This document shows, one piece after another, positions 8,486-16,994 of a DNA stretch of 60,365 bases. How positions within the stretch are numbered: position 1 is the stretch's first letter; each line of letters begins with the position of its first letter. The stretch is from Streptomyces triticisoli. GTDB taxonomy: Bacteria > Actinomycetota > Actinomycetes > Streptomycetales > Streptomycetaceae. Under the pieces are notes generated by a model. That model made no database searches, had not been told where the DNA came from, and saw only the letters and a list, made by a program, of their open reading frames with translations. The stretch covers positions 1 through 60,365 of the forward strand of contig NZ_QFDQ01000072.1 in the NCBI RefSeq assembly GCF_003270085.1, written 5' to 3'. Position numbers and translations under genes: made by a program.

Positions 8486-10327
8486 TCAGCGCAGTGTCAG
8501 GGTCCAGGCCAGGCCCAGGGCGAGCAGCCCCGTCGTGAACCAGAGGGTGTAGTCGCCGACTTCGCCGTCGTGGAGGGATTTGAGGGCCTTGGCCGGGGGG
8601 ACGAGGACGCGGCGCAGGCGGCCGGGGCGGCTGCCCGGGGTGCGCAGGGAGACGGCTGCCAGGGCCAGGGCGGCGGCTGTCGCGGCGGCCGCGGTCGTCC
8701 AGGCTCCGGGGGTGGGGGTGTAGGAGGCGGAGGGCGGACTCGGGGGAAGGTGGCCGGTGAGGACCTGGTGGGCCGTCTGGCGGGGCTGCTCGAAGGAGTG
8801 GGACGCGGTGATGAACTCGGCGGCGACGCCGGGGACGAAGGCGGTGGCGTAGGCGGCTGCCACCAGGGCCAGTGCGGGGATGAGCAGGGCGGTGCGGCCG
8901 CGGGCCGCTCCGCCGCCGCCGTGGTCGGGTTCGCCGTCGCCCGGCTCGCCAGGCTCGCCGGGTTTGCCGGGTGCACTCGTCAGGAGCGGGTCGTGGCGCG
9001 GGCCCCAGCCGAGGAAGATCCGTGCTCCCGCGCGCAGGAAGGCCGCGGAGGTGACGGCCAGGCAGGCGGCCAGGACGGGGAACGGCCAGCCGGGGCCGGG
9101 TGAGTCGTGGATGAGGGCGGCGGACAGGAAGGTCCCGAACGGGGGCAGTGCGGCGAAGCCCAGGGCGCAGCAGAGGAAGATCAGGGCGGGGAGCGCCTCG
9201 CGCGGGGTGCGGCCGCGGCCGTGCAGGGCCAGTTCGTCGCCCGATCCGAGGGATCGGACGACGGTGGCGAACGTCAGGAACAGGGCGGCCTTGAGCAGCC
9301 CGTCGGTGATGACGAAGAGGGTGGCGCCGGCCAGGCCGCGCGGGGTGAGCAGGGCGATGCCGGCGAGGAAGACGCCGCCGTGGCTGACGGTGAGGAAGGC
9401 CAGCTGGCGTTTGAGGTCCGCCTGGAGCAGGCACATCACCGCTCCGATCACCGCGCTGGCCACGCCCAGGGCGAGCAGGCCGTCGCGGACGGCGGCCGAG
9501 GCACTGCCGAGGGCGCCGGAGAAGCCGTCCCAGTAGACGCGGGCGAAGGTGTGGTAGGCGAGGTCGCTCATGATGCCGGTGAACAGCGCGCCGACCGGGG
9601 CGGGGGCGACCGCGTAGGCGTCGGAGAGCCAGAAGTGGAAGGGCACGGCCCCGGCCTTGACCAGGAGCCCTGTGGTGATCAGGGTGAACGCCACGGTGAC
9701 CAGGCCGTCCGGCGGCCGGCTGCCCAGGGCCTCGCCGATCTCGGCGAGGTTCAGCGCCCCGGTGCGGCCGTAGACCAGCACGATCCCCAGGAGCAGGGTG
9801 AAGGCTCCGGTGGAGTTGACGACGGTGAAGTTGATCGCGCCCTGGACGACGGCGGACTGGTGGATCTGGTAGCCGCACAGCGCGTACGCCGACACGCTCA
9901 TCAGCTCGAACCACACGAAGATGTTGAACAGGTCGCCGGACAGGGCGAAGCCGGCCATGCCGGCCAGCAGGGCGAGGACCAGCGCGTGGTAGAGGTGCCC
10001 GACCTCCTCGAAGTAGCGCCAGGAGAACACCAGGGACGTGGTGGTCAGCAGGCCGGTGAGGGCGACCAGGGACGCCGACAGGGGTTCCACGACGAAGTCG
10101 ATGCCCAGGGCCGTACCCCCGGCGGGACGCCAGCCGCCGAACCAGTAGACGATCGGGTGGGCGCGCGAGGCGAGCGTCAGCAGCACGCCCAGCGCGGTCA
10201 CGCCCGCCGCCACCACGATGGCGGTCAGGTCGGGCACCCAGCGCGGCAGGAACTGGGCGAGCGCGGCGAGCAGGGCCGCGGCGACCAGGGGCGCGGCGAC
10301 GGTCAGCGGGACCAGGTCGGCGGCCAT
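8486..10327 (-). CDS. mrpD: Na+/H+ antiporter MnhD/MrpD-like subunit
   Basis: 613 aa, last gene of the seven-gene antiporter operon. It belongs to the proton-translocating membrane family shared with complex I NuoL/M/N. About 14 hydrophobic helices are visible. The conserved core includes FEEVGHLYHALVLALLAGMAGF, VWFELMSVSAYALCGY (functional Glu in TM5) and KAGAVPFHFWLSDAYAVAPAPVGALF (TM7 Lys), then DLKRQLAFLTVSHGG. ATG 10327 lies one base after the MrpC stop; the longer frame to 10426 only overlaps mrpC. The C-terminal 130 residues are less conserved and Pro/Gly-rich. With MrpA absent, this is the only large antiporter-like subunit in the cluster. Confidence 0.88.
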   Translation of the reverse strand: MAADLVPLTVAAPLVAAALLAALAQFLPRWVPDLTAIVVAAGVTALGVLLTLASRAHPIVYWFGGWRPAGGTALGIDFVVEPLSASLVALTGLLTTTSLVFSWRYFEEVGHLYHALVLALLAGMAGFALSGDLFNIFVWFELMSVSAYALCGYQIHQSAVVQGAINFTVVNSTGAFTLLLGIVLVYGRTGALNLAEIGEALGSRPPDGLVTVAFTLITTGLLVKAGAVPFHFWLSDAYAVAPAPVGALFTGIMSDLAYHTFARVYWDGFSGALGSASAAVRDGLLALGVASAVIGAVMCLLQADLKRQLAFLTVSHGGVFLAGIALLTPRGLAGATLFVITDGLLKAALFLTFATVVRSLGSGDELALHGRGRTPREALPALIFLCCALGFAALPPFGTFLSAALIHDSPGPGWPFPVLAACLAVTSAAFLRAGARIFLGWGPRHDPLLTSAPGKPGEPGEPGDGEPDHGGGGAARGRTALLIPALALVAAAYATAFVPGVAAEFITASHSFEQPRQTAHQVLTGHLPPSPPSASYTPTPGAWTTAAAATAAALALAAVSLRTPGSRPGRLRRVLVPPAKALKSLHDGEVGDYTLWFTTGLLALGLAWTLTLR

Positions 10328-10328
10328 G

Positions 10329-10673
10329 TCAGCCCCGCATCCCGCGCAGCCGGTCCGGGTCGACGGAGCCCGTCCGGCGGTGCGCCTGCAGGGCCAGCGC
10401 GAGGACCAGGGCGAGGACCACGACACTGACGACCACGTCGGTCAGCGTCAGCGCCTGTACGACCGGGTCGACCAGCGGCTTGCCCGGCTGGGCCCCCTGG
10501 GTGATGGGCGGCTGACCGTTGTTCAGGTAGCCGACGCAGATCAGGGTGACGTAGGTCGAGGACTGCATCACGGTCAGGCACACCGCCATGTGGATGTAGT
10601 TGCGGCTGCTGACGATGCCGTACAGGCCGGCGACGAACAGCACTCCGGCCACCGCGTACGGGTACGGGGCCAT
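10329..10673 (-). CDS. mrpC: Na+/H+ antiporter MnhC/MrpC-like subunit
   Basis: 114 aa, three membrane helices, homologous to complex I NuoK. The family core is visible as YGIVSSRNYIHMAVCLTVMQ, followed by a loop containing GYLNNGQPP and DPVVQALTLTDVVVSVVVLA. The short basic C-terminus ends RGMRG. The start ATG overlaps the stop of the preceding gene by one base (TGATG), which implies translational coupling. It should sit between MrpB and MrpD in the membrane module. Confidence 0.9.
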   Translation of the reverse strand: MAPYPYAVAGVLFVAGLYGIVSSRNYIHMAVCLTVMQSSTYVTLICVGYLNNGQPPITQGAQPGKPLVDPVVQALTLTDVVVSVVVLALVLALALQAHRRTGSVDPDRLRGMRG

Positions 10674-11416
10674 CAGTCCTCCGCCGCGCCGGGGAGCGTC
10701 TGGACGTACTCCTTGAGGAACTCGTGGAAGACCAGGACCGTCGCCGCGGACACCTCCAGGCCGGTGGCCCAGTTCAGGACGGCGATGGTGCCGCCGGAGG
10801 CCAGCGTGCCCGTGCTGCCCAGCGGCAGGACGTTGGCCAGGAAGGCATGGCCCGCGGCCAGCACCGCGAGCCCGAGACCGATGTACGCGGCCGCCCCCAG
10901 CCCCTCGGCGGCGTCGACCAGTCCGGTGGGCGTCAGTGCCCGGTGGTCGCGGTAGCCGCCGGCCGCCCAGAGCATCAGCGCGGCGGCCCCGCACACCACC
11001 CCGCCCTGGAAGCCGCCGCCCGGGGTGAGGTAGCCGTAGGAGATGGTCCACAGGCCCAGCAGCACCGTGACGGGGATCAGCAGGGAGACCAGGTGGCGCT
11101 GCGCGGCGCTGGTCGGCCGGTCCGAGGGCCGCTGTTCCTCTGCCTCGCGGGAGGAGCGCAGCAGCAGGGCGGTGCCCATCACGCAGGTGAACAGGATCAG
11201 TTCCTCGCCGAGGGTGTCCAGGGCGCGGTAGTCGAAGACGATCGAGGTGGGCACGTTGGTGACGTGCCGCTGGGCGGTGGCGTGGCGGGCGAGGTAGCGG
11301 GCGTAGGGGCCCTGGGTGCTGCCGAAGTCGGGCAGGCCGGCCAGGCCCCACAGCAGGAAGGCGGCGAGCGCGGCCCCCAGCGGCAGGAACAGTAGGGCTC
11401 GGGTGCGGGTGTTCAT
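10673..11416 (-). CDS. mrpB: MbhE-MnhB/MrpB fusion-type antiporter subunit
   Basis: 247 aa, much longer than a usual MrpB of about 140. The C-terminal two thirds is a clear MnhB domain: LIPVTVLLGLWTISYGYLTP, GGGFQGGVVCGAA, a middle helix, and a final NWATGLEVSAATVLVFHEF. The N-terminal roughly 100 residues hold two helices and DYRALDTLGEELILFTCVMG, which resembles MbhE, i.e. the far C-terminal part of MrpA. So this chain seems to join MbhE and MnhB. ATG 11416 forms an ATGA overlap with the gene upstream. Confidence 0.85.
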   Translation of the reverse strand: MNTRTRALLFLPLGAALAAFLLWGLAGLPDFGSTQGPYARYLARHATAQRHVTNVPTSIVFDYRALDTLGEELILFTCVMGTALLLRSSREAEEQRPSDRPTSAAQRHLVSLLIPVTVLLGLWTISYGYLTPGGGFQGGVVCGAAALMLWAAGGYRDHRALTPTGLVDAAEGLGAAAYIGLGLAVLAAGHAFLANVLPLGSTGTLASGGTIAVLNWATGLEVSAATVLVFHEFLKEYVQTLPGAAED

Positions 11417-11655
11417 CCACGGTCCTGCGGGCCGACCCGGTGGATGGTCATCAGCAGCACCGCCGGATACGCCACGGTGGAGACGACCGCCATCGAGATG
11501 GCCACGTCCGGGGCCTGCAACACGGTGAACAGCAGGACCTGGGACAGCCCGAACAGGCCGTTGAGCATCACCTGGCGCAGCGGGTCGCGGGCGAGCACGA
11601 CGGCCACCCCGAGCACGGCGACCGCGGTGAGCACGAGCGCGGTCAGCGCGGTCAT
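11413..11655 (-). CDS. MbhD/DUF4040-type antiporter subunit
   Basis: 80 aa, two to three membrane helices. The segment RDPLRQVMLNGLFGLSQVLL followed by FTVLQAPDVAISMAVVSTVA is the DUF4040/MbhD domain, which in ordinary Mrp systems is the C-terminal region of the large MrpA chain. Here it is a free-standing gene. It has ATGA overlaps at both ends with its neighbours, so it is made with them. Confidence 0.85.
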   Translation of the reverse strand: MTALTALVLTAVAVLGVAVVLARDPLRQVMLNGLFGLSQVLLFTVLQAPDVAISMAVVSTVAYPAVLLMTIHRVGPQDRG

Positions 11656-11981
11656 GTGCCCTCCCCGGCGTCGTCGGCCCGGGTCGCGAGGTCCCGGTGG
11701 ACCAGGCGCCGGGCGGAGCGGGCGGTGGCGTGGGTGAGCGCCGGGCCCAGTGCGGCGAGGAAGGCCAGCGCGGCCAGCGACTGCACCGTCCCCGACAGCT
11801 GGGAGAACCCGGTGATCGCCACCGAGGCACCGATCAGGACCGGGCCGACGAGGCTGCCCGCGCCGGAGTAGTGCAGCCGGTCGAAGACGTCGCGCATCCA
11901 CCACACGCCCACGCAGCAGATCAGCTCGGCCAGGACACCGGCGGCCAGCAGGGCGTATGCGACGGCCGCGGACGCGCTCAT
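11652..11981 (-). CDS. mrpG: Na+/H+ antiporter MnhG/MrpG-like subunit
   Basis: 109 aa with three hydrophobic helices and a charged cytoplasmic tail. The family pattern is VWWMRDVFDRLHYSGAGSLVG, then PALTHATARSARR near the end. Translation is coupled to both neighbours by 4-bp overlaps. MrpG is a small accessory membrane subunit without known catalytic residues. Confidence 0.88.
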   Translation of the reverse strand: MSASAAVAYALLAAGVLAELICCVGVWWMRDVFDRLHYSGAGSLVGPVLIGASVAITGFSQLSGTVQSLAALAFLAALGPALTHATARSARRLVHRDLATRADDAGEGT

Positions 11982-12232
11982 GGCAGCCGGTCCAGGAACC
12001 GCGCCATGACCATGCCGCTCACCCAGCTCATGACCGCCGTGACGAGCGCGGCCCCGGTGGCCGCCGAGGACTGGTAGCCCACCGCCAGGCAGACCAGGGC
12101 CAGCGTGGTGACCGCCCCGCCGAGTTCCACCGCGACCAGGCCGTCGATGGGCCTCGCCCCCCTGCACACCGCCGCGAGCGGTCCCAGACCGCAGATCAGG
12201 GCGAACGCGGCCCACAGGTAGGCGGTCCTCAC
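11978..12232 (-). CDS. mrpF: Na+/H+ antiporter MnhF/MrpF-like subunit
   Basis: 84 aa, three helices. It shows the MnhF-like pattern GPLAAVCRGARPIDGLVAVELGG, in which the Asp is a conserved family residue. The GTG start at 12232 overlaps the MrpE stop as GTGA, so a GTG rather than an ATG start is well supported. It should form the small-subunit group with MrpE and MrpG. Confidence 0.87.
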   Translation of the reverse strand: MRTAYLWAAFALICGLGPLAAVCRGARPIDGLVAVELGGAVTTLALVCLAVGYQSSAATGAALVTAVMSWVSGMVMARFLDRLP

Positions 12233-12717
12233 AGCGGCTCCTCCGAGGCGCGCATCGGCCGCAGGTCGTGCAGCAGCGCCTGCCCGGTCGCGCGGTCGAT
12301 GTCGATCACGTAGGCGTTGGGCGAGTACGTCGCCGCGAGCGTCAGCCACGCCCGGAGCGCCGCGGCACGGCGGTCGGTGCCGGTGGCCTGCGTCCGGCGG
12401 TGTACGAAGCTCCCCACCGAGTCGCGCCGGCCGCGCACGACGCTGCGCGCCAGTACGGCGGTGATCACGCCGAAGTCGACGGCGGCCTGCCACAGGAGCG
12501 AGGGGACGGCCCCCAGCCACCGCGCCCGCAGCCCCCACGGCATCAGCCCCCGGGAGGCCACCACCGCGGCCCCCGCACCGGCCAGCAGCGACGCACCGGC
12601 GCCCCACAGGGCGGTGAACACGTCCCACTGGCCGGCGAAGAGGAACCAGAGGGGAAACAGCGCGCACGCCCAGCCCAGACCGGTGGCGGCCGTGCGGACC
12701 AGCAACCGCCGCTGCAC
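12229..12717 (-). CDS. mrpE: Na+/H+ antiporter MnhE/MrpE-like subunit
   Basis: 162 aa, first gene of the antiporter operon. Hydrophobic N-terminal helices are followed by a cytoplasmic domain with the MnhE signature: a LTLAATYSPNAYVIDID segment and a C-terminal LLHDLRP. The GTG start at 12717 has a strong AGGAGG seven bases upstream. The operon promoter should lie in the 215 bp before it; I cannot pick one with confidence. Confidence 0.88.
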   Translation of the reverse strand: MQRRLLVRTAATGLGWACALFPLWFLFAGQWDVFTALWGAGASLLAGAGAAVVASRGLMPWGLRARWLGAVPSLLWQAAVDFGVITAVLARSVVRGRRDSVGSFVHRRTQATGTDRRAAALRAWLTLAATYSPNAYVIDIDRATGQALLHDLRPMRASEEPL

Positions 12718-12932
12718 GGGCCGCCTCCTTTCCTCGACACCGCCGAGCAGGAACGAAAGCGGTGATATGCGCCCAAGCCTCGCATCCCGGTCACGGCGGC
12801 CGCCGCACCGACACGACTCCGGGACCGGGGGCGGGGCCCTCGCGGGGTGGCCCGGGGAAGGGTGCGGAAGAGGACGCGGCGGTCAGTCCTCGTGGACCGT
12901 CCGATCGCCAAGTGCCGCGGCGACGGCGGTGT

Positions 12933-13871
12933 TCAACGGCGCATCGGCAGCTCCACCAGGCCGGCCAGCTCCGTGTCGGATGCCGGTCTGAGTGTCGACA
13001 GGATGTGGCGGGCCGCGGGCAGGTCGGTGGCCCCGGTGCCCTGCACGGTCACGGTGTGGACCAGACCGGTGCGGCGCAGTCGCAGTTCCTGGCGTTCGTA
13101 GCCGCCCTGGTAGGTCACCAGCAGGCGGCCGCCGCCGTCGTCCGTGCAGTGGATCGGGTCCCCGAAGGGGACGGGGCAGCCGCGGGAGTCGGCGCGCCGG
13201 GTGTCGTGTCCCGCGCGTGCCACGCCGAGGTGCAGGCCCGCTGAGCCGGACCGCTCGTAGGCGGCGCCGAAGCCGTCCTCGCTCGCGCCCACGGACTCCA
13301 GGGTGTAACCGGGGGGCGGGTCGCCGACCCGGAGCAGGGCGCGGTCCACGCCGTTGGCGGTGAGCCACTCGTCGAGAGTGGGGGGCTGGGCAGCGGCCCA
13401 GGCGGCGTACGCCGCGCCGGCCACGAGGGCGGTCGCCACCCCGAGAGCGGCCGGCTTGGCCCGGGCGCCGGGCAGGAAGAACGCGGCCGCGACCGCGTAC
13501 CAGATGCCGCCGGCCAGGTAGAGCAGACTGCTGTTCTCCAGGAGGTGGTGGTCGGCCTGCACGTCCGTCACGATGGTCCCGAGTGCGCCGGCCGTGCCGA
13601 GTCCGTACACACCCGACGCCCATCGCCACAGGCCGCGTGCCTGCCGGGTGACCGGCATGATCGGGTGGGCCATGGCACCGAGGCCTGCGAACGCGGCCAC
13701 CGCCAGGGAGATCACGAGGGCGAGGACGACGGCGACGATCGCCGTGTTGTCGGTGAAGAGGGCGATCATCACCGCGTAGAACTGGAGACCGGTCAGGACG
13801 GAGCCGATGAACCACACGGCTGCCAGGTGGGCGATGACGAGCCCCGCCTCGTTCTTCGGTGTCATTCTCAT
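12933..13871 (-). CDS. Hypothetical four-helix membrane protein
   Basis: About 312 aa; family not recognised. The first about 150 residues hold four likely membrane helices (IAHLAAVWFIGSVLTGLQFY, IVAVVLALVISLAVAAFAGL and two more), with HPIMPVTRQ in a loop. A further short hydrophobic stretch (AALGVATALVAGAAYAAWAA) precedes a soluble domain of about 130 residues. That domain includes GDPPPGYTLESVGASEDGFG, a Cys-containing CPVPFGDPIHCTDDGGG loop and a YQGGYERQELRLRRTG strand pair, and may be extracellular with a disulfide. Start choice is uncertain: GTG 13877, ATG 13871 and ATG 13865 are all possible and none has a strong ribosome site. It sits alone between the antiporter operon and pobA. Confidence 0.7.
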   Translation of the reverse strand: MRMTPKNEAGLVIAHLAAVWFIGSVLTGLQFYAVMIALFTDNTAIVAVVLALVISLAVAAFAGLGAMAHPIMPVTRQARGLWRWASGVYGLGTAGALGTIVTDVQADHHLLENSSLLYLAGGIWYAVAAAFFLPGARAKPAALGVATALVAGAAYAAWAAAQPPTLDEWLTANGVDRALLRVGDPPPGYTLESVGASEDGFGAAYERSGSAGLHLGVARAGHDTRRADSRGCPVPFGDPIHCTDDGGGRLLVTYQGGYERQELRLRRTGLVHTVTVQGTGATDLPAARHILSTLRPASDTELAGLVELPMRR

Positions 13872-14250
13872 GTTCACGCCAGATCGGCGCATGCGGTTCC
13901 TTGATCGAACCGCGGCGTGTGCGGTCAGCCCTCGTCGGTGAGCACCTCGGGCAGTTCGCCGGACAGCGGGACCATCGCGTCTCCGGCGGGATTCCGGACC
14001 ACGGCCGTGGTCGGCCCGCCATGCACGAACAACACATGTCCCCCTGGGGGCCCGGGCCGTGCGGCTTTCGGGTTTCGGGCAGGGAGAGACCAGCGGCAGA
14101 TCCCGGCGGAGCCCGCGGGGACACCATTGACATCGGGTGAGTCCGGACGGAAACTCAGGGGACACTTGAGTGAAGATTTTTTCACCAGGCGAACGAGCGG
14201 GCGACCCGACCCGCCTCCAGGCAACGACGCCAACCCGAAGGGAACGACCG
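13872..14250. other. Gene-free region upstream of pobA
   Basis: No convincing gene. A minus-strand frame from 14233 to 13925 was considered and not accepted. The stretch holds an AT-rich inverted repeat (14170-14185) about 65 bp before pobA, a likely operator/promoter zone. No pobR-like regulator gene adjoins. Confidence 0.4.
14170..14185. promoter_or_regulatory. Inverted repeat before pobA
   Basis: GTGAAGATTTTTTCAC has perfect 5-bp arms and an AT-rich centre, standing out from the GC-rich background. Position suits an operator for pobA control. Confidence 0.35.
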
Positions 14251-15426
14251 ATGCGTACCACCGTCGGCATCATCGGAGCCGGACCGGCCGGCCTGCTCCT
14301 CGCCCGGCTGCTCCACAACGCCGGGATCGACTCGGTCGTCCTGGAGAGCCGCGACCGCGCCTACGTCGAGCACCGCCAGCGGGCCGGAATCCTGGAGCAG
14401 GGCACCGTCGACGTGCTGCGCGCCGCCGGGGCCGGGAAGCGGATGGACCGTGAGGGGCTGCCGCACGACGGGATCGAACTGCGCTTCGACCGGCGCCGGC
14501 ACCGCGTCGACTTCCCCGCGCTCACCGGCGGGCGGTCCGTGATGGTCTACGCCCAGACCGAGGTGTGCAAGGACCTCATCGCCCTGCAGCTCAAGGAGGG
14601 CGGCCCGCTGCTGTTCGAGGCGGAGGCGCTGGCCGTGGAGGGGGCCGAGACCGACCGTCCCACCATCCGGTTCCGCCACGAGGGGCGCGAGGACGTCCTC
14701 GAGTGCGACTACGTCGTCGGGTGCGACGGCTTCTGGGGCGTGGCACGCAAGGCGATCCCCGCCTCGGTCTCCCAGACGTTCGAGCGGACGTACCCCTTCG
14801 GCTGGCTCGGCATCCTCGCCGACGTGCCCCCCTCGCACGACGAGCTGATCTACGCCCGCCACGACCGCGGGTTCGCCCTGCTGTCCATGCGCTCCCCGTC
14901 CGTCTCCCGCCTCTATCTCCAGGTGCCGGTGGACACCGACGCCGAGTCGTGGAGCGACGAGCGGATCTGGGACGAGCTCGAGCGGCGGTTCGAGACGGAC
15001 GACGACTGGACCCTGCAGCGCGGGCCGATCACCCAGAAGTCGGTGACCCCCATGCGCTCCTACGTCCACGAGCCCATGCGCCACGGCCGGCTGTTCCTCG
15101 CCGGGGACGCCGCCCACATCGTGCCGCCGACCGGGGCCAAGGGGCTGAACCTCGCCGTCGGGGACGTCGTCACCTTCGTACGGGCACTGGTGCACCGGAG
15201 GGAGACCGGGTCCGCGGAGCTCCTCGACGCCTACTCGGCGAACTGCCTGCGGCGCGTCTGGCAGGCCGAGCGGTTCAGCTACGACATGACGGCGATGCTG
15301 CACCGGGACCCCGACGCCACCCCGTTCGACCGGCGCGTGCAGCTGGCCCGCCTGGACCGGATCAGCTCCTGCCGGGCGGCCGAGACCGACCTCGCCCTGG
15401 GCTACACCGGGTTCCCGCTCGACTGA
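14251..15426 (+). CDS. pobA: 4-Hydroxybenzoate 3-monooxygenase
   Basis: 391 aa, the standard PobA length. The enzyme uses FAD, NAD(P)H and oxygen to convert 4-hydroxybenzoate to protocatechuate, feeding the beta-ketoadipate pathway in the cytoplasm. It has an FAD-binding GAGPAG at residues 9-14 and an RQRAGILEQGTVDVL segment typical of PobA substrate binding. The DG motif (GCDGFWGV) and the second FAD motif GDAAHIVPPTGAKGLNLA follow. ATG 14251 follows AAGGGAA and gives the right N-terminus. It is monocistronic here: no protocatechuate (pca) genes are in the window, so the pathway must continue elsewhere. Confidence 0.92.
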   Translation: MRTTVGIIGAGPAGLLLARLLHNAGIDSVVLESRDRAYVEHRQRAGILEQGTVDVLRAAGAGKRMDREGLPHDGIELRFDRRRHRVDFPALTGGRSVMVYAQTEVCKDLIALQLKEGGPLLFEAEALAVEGAETDRPTIRFRHEGREDVLECDYVVGCDGFWGVARKAIPASVSQTFERTYPFGWLGILADVPPSHDELIYARHDRGFALLSMRSPSVSRLYLQVPVDTDAESWSDERIWDELERRFETDDDWTLQRGPITQKSVTPMRSYVHEPMRHGRLFLAGDAAHIVPPTGAKGLNLAVGDVVTFVRALVHRRETGSAELLDAYSANCLRRVWQAERFSYDMTAMLHRDPDATPFDRRVQLARLDRISSCRAAETDLALGYTGFPLD

Positions 15427-15653
15427 CGGAAGGTGACCGGCGGGGCCGTACGGGCGCCCGGTGGTCTCCGGCCGGTTCCGGACGGGTCCCGGCTTGGTGA
15501 GGAATGACACCGTCCGCTGACGGGAATCACCTGGTCGCGTAGCGTGTTCGGCAGCATGAGGAGGGAAAGATCCCTCCGAGGTACTAGGACCTGTCCTTTG
15601 CCTTTCCATTACTCTTGGGCCAAGGCCGCGCCGTGCGGCCATGGAGGAGTGAG

Positions 15654-16562
15654 ATGAGGAGCAGAAACCCGGTCTTCTCGCGACGGGGGTTCAGCCGCGA
15701 CAGCGGCTACGCGGGCTTCAACACCGCGCCGCAGGCCGGGGGACCCGCTCTCGGCACGCAGGGCAATCCGTACGCGCAGGGCGCTCCGTACGCCCAGCCG
15801 AGTGGCAACCCCTACGCGCAGAACCCCTACGCTCAGCAGGACCTGCAGTACGGCGCGCCCCAGGCCCCGGCCACCACCGGCCGGATGACGATGGACGACG
15901 TCGTCCTGCGCACGGCGTCCACGCTCGGCACACTGGTCGTGACGGCCGCGCTCGCCTGGGCGCTGCTGCCGGTCGACGCCGCCAACATCGGCCGTTCCTA
16001 CGGCATCGGGATCGGCGCCGCGCTGCTCGGCATGGTGCTGGCCCTGGTGCAGTCCTTCAAGCGCAAGGCCTCGCCCGCGCTGATCCTGACCTACGCCGCC
16101 GTCGAGGGCGTGTTCCTCGGCGTCATCTCCAGCATCGTCGACACCCACATCGCCAGCGGCGCGGCCATGCAGGCCGTGCTCGGCACGATGGCGGTCTTCG
16201 TCGGCGTCCTGCTGGCGTACAAGGCGGGCTGGATCCGCGTCAACCGCCGGTTCTACGGCTTCGTGATGGCGGCGGCGCTCGGCTTCGTGATGCTGATGAT
16301 GGTGAACATGCTGTTCGCCGTGTTCGGCGGCGGTGACGGCCTCGGCTTCCGCAGCGGTCCGCTCGGCGTCTTCTTCGGTGTCGTCGGCATCATCCTCGGT
16401 GCCTGCTTCCTCGCCCTGGACTTCAAGCAGGTCGAGGACGGCATCGCCTACGGCGCGCCGCGTGAGGAGGCCTGGCTCGCGGCCTTCGGTCTCACGCTGA
16501 CGCTGGTGTGGATCTACATGGAGTTCCTGCGGATCATCGCGATCCTCAACCAGAGCGACTGA
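15654..16562 (+). CDS. Bax inhibitor-1/YccA family membrane protein
   Basis: 302 aa. The N-terminal 80 residues are polar and repetitive, rich in Asn-Pro-Tyr-Ala-Gln (NPYAQ-type repeats), likely disordered and cytoplasmic. Seven membrane helices follow, the last ending in the family's WIYMEFLRIIAIL. The protein has the BI-1 (LFG/TMBIM) fold, linked in other organisms to pH-gated calcium leak; its role in Streptomyces is unknown. ATG 15654 follows GGAGGAGTGAG. A small perfect hairpin (15560-15577, GGAGGGA/TCCCTCC) lies in the upstream leader. A terminator follows at once. Confidence 0.9.
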   Translation: MRSRNPVFSRRGFSRDSGYAGFNTAPQAGGPALGTQGNPYAQGAPYAQPSGNPYAQNPYAQQDLQYGAPQAPATTGRMTMDDVVLRTASTLGTLVVTAALAWALLPVDAANIGRSYGIGIGAALLGMVLALVQSFKRKASPALILTYAAVEGVFLGVISSIVDTHIASGAAMQAVLGTMAVFVGVLLAYKAGWIRVNRRFYGFVMAAALGFVMLMMVNMLFAVFGGGDGLGFRSGPLGVFFGVVGIILGACFLALDFKQVEDGIAYGAPREEAWLAAFGLTLTLVWIYMEFLRIIAILNQSD

Positions 16563-16616
16563 GCGACTGGTCCACCAGCGACACGCCGAGAGACATTCGA
16601 GTGAACAACCGAGCGA

Positions 16617-16644
16617 AAGGGCCCCGGGTCTTCCCGGGGCCCTT
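16617..16644. terminator. Terminator after BI-1 gene
   Basis: Perfect 12-bp stem AAGGGCCCCGGG with a 4-nt loop TCTT, between two convergent genes. Confidence 0.88.
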
Positions 16645-16665
16645 CGTCGTGGAGAGGGGGCGCGC

Positions 16666-16893
16666 CTAGAGCAGTTTGCGCGCGGCCCTCCTCAGGTCGT
16701 ACTCGTGGATGAGTGCCTTGGCGTGGCCGTACGCGAGGTTGTGTTCGTGGCGGAGCCAGCTGACCTTCTCCTCGAAGCGGAGCGCGGGGCCTTCTTCGAC
16801 GGTGCGCAGCCAGTCGGAGATCTCACGACCGGTGCAGTGGGGGATGCGGGCGAGCAGATTGCGGTGGGTCTCTTCGGAGAAGACTTGGGACAT
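16666..16893 (-). CDS. DUF4287-type small protein
   Basis: 75 aa soluble protein. The pattern ISDWLRTVEEG, then LRHEHNLAYGHAKALIHEYDLRRA matches DUF4287 family proteins, in which W-L-H-E-H and Y-G-A-L residues are conserved. ATG 16893 is chosen because the family N-terminus MSQVFSEETHRNLLARIP begins there; the open frame continues further upstream without resemblance. The biochemical function is not known. It is divergent from the next small gene across about 100 bp. Confidence 0.75.
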   Translation of the reverse strand: MSQVFSEETHRNLLARIPHCTGREISDWLRTVEEGPALRFEEKVSWLRHEHNLAYGHAKALIHEYDLRRAARKLL

Positions 16894-16994
16894 CGGCGCC
16901 TCCGGACGCGTTCGATGAAGCCGGTCCTTCACGTCACCGTGCCTGAGGGTTCGCGTGTTGGCAACAGTCCTGGGGCGACGCGTAGTCTCGCGGC

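Noticed and set aside
9107..10429. 440-residue plus-strand frame opposite mrpD
   Set aside because: Gln/Glu/Gly-rich shadow without any domain; mrpD on the other strand is clear.
12762..13244. 160-residue plus-strand frame downstream of the antiporter operon
   Set aside because: Shadow of the membrane protein gene on the other strand, with low-complexity sequence.
13925..14233. 102-residue minus-strand frame upstream of pobA
   Set aside because: The end (VPLSGELPEVLTDEG) looks slightly protein-like, but there is no ribosome site and no recognisable family, and the start part is low-complexity.
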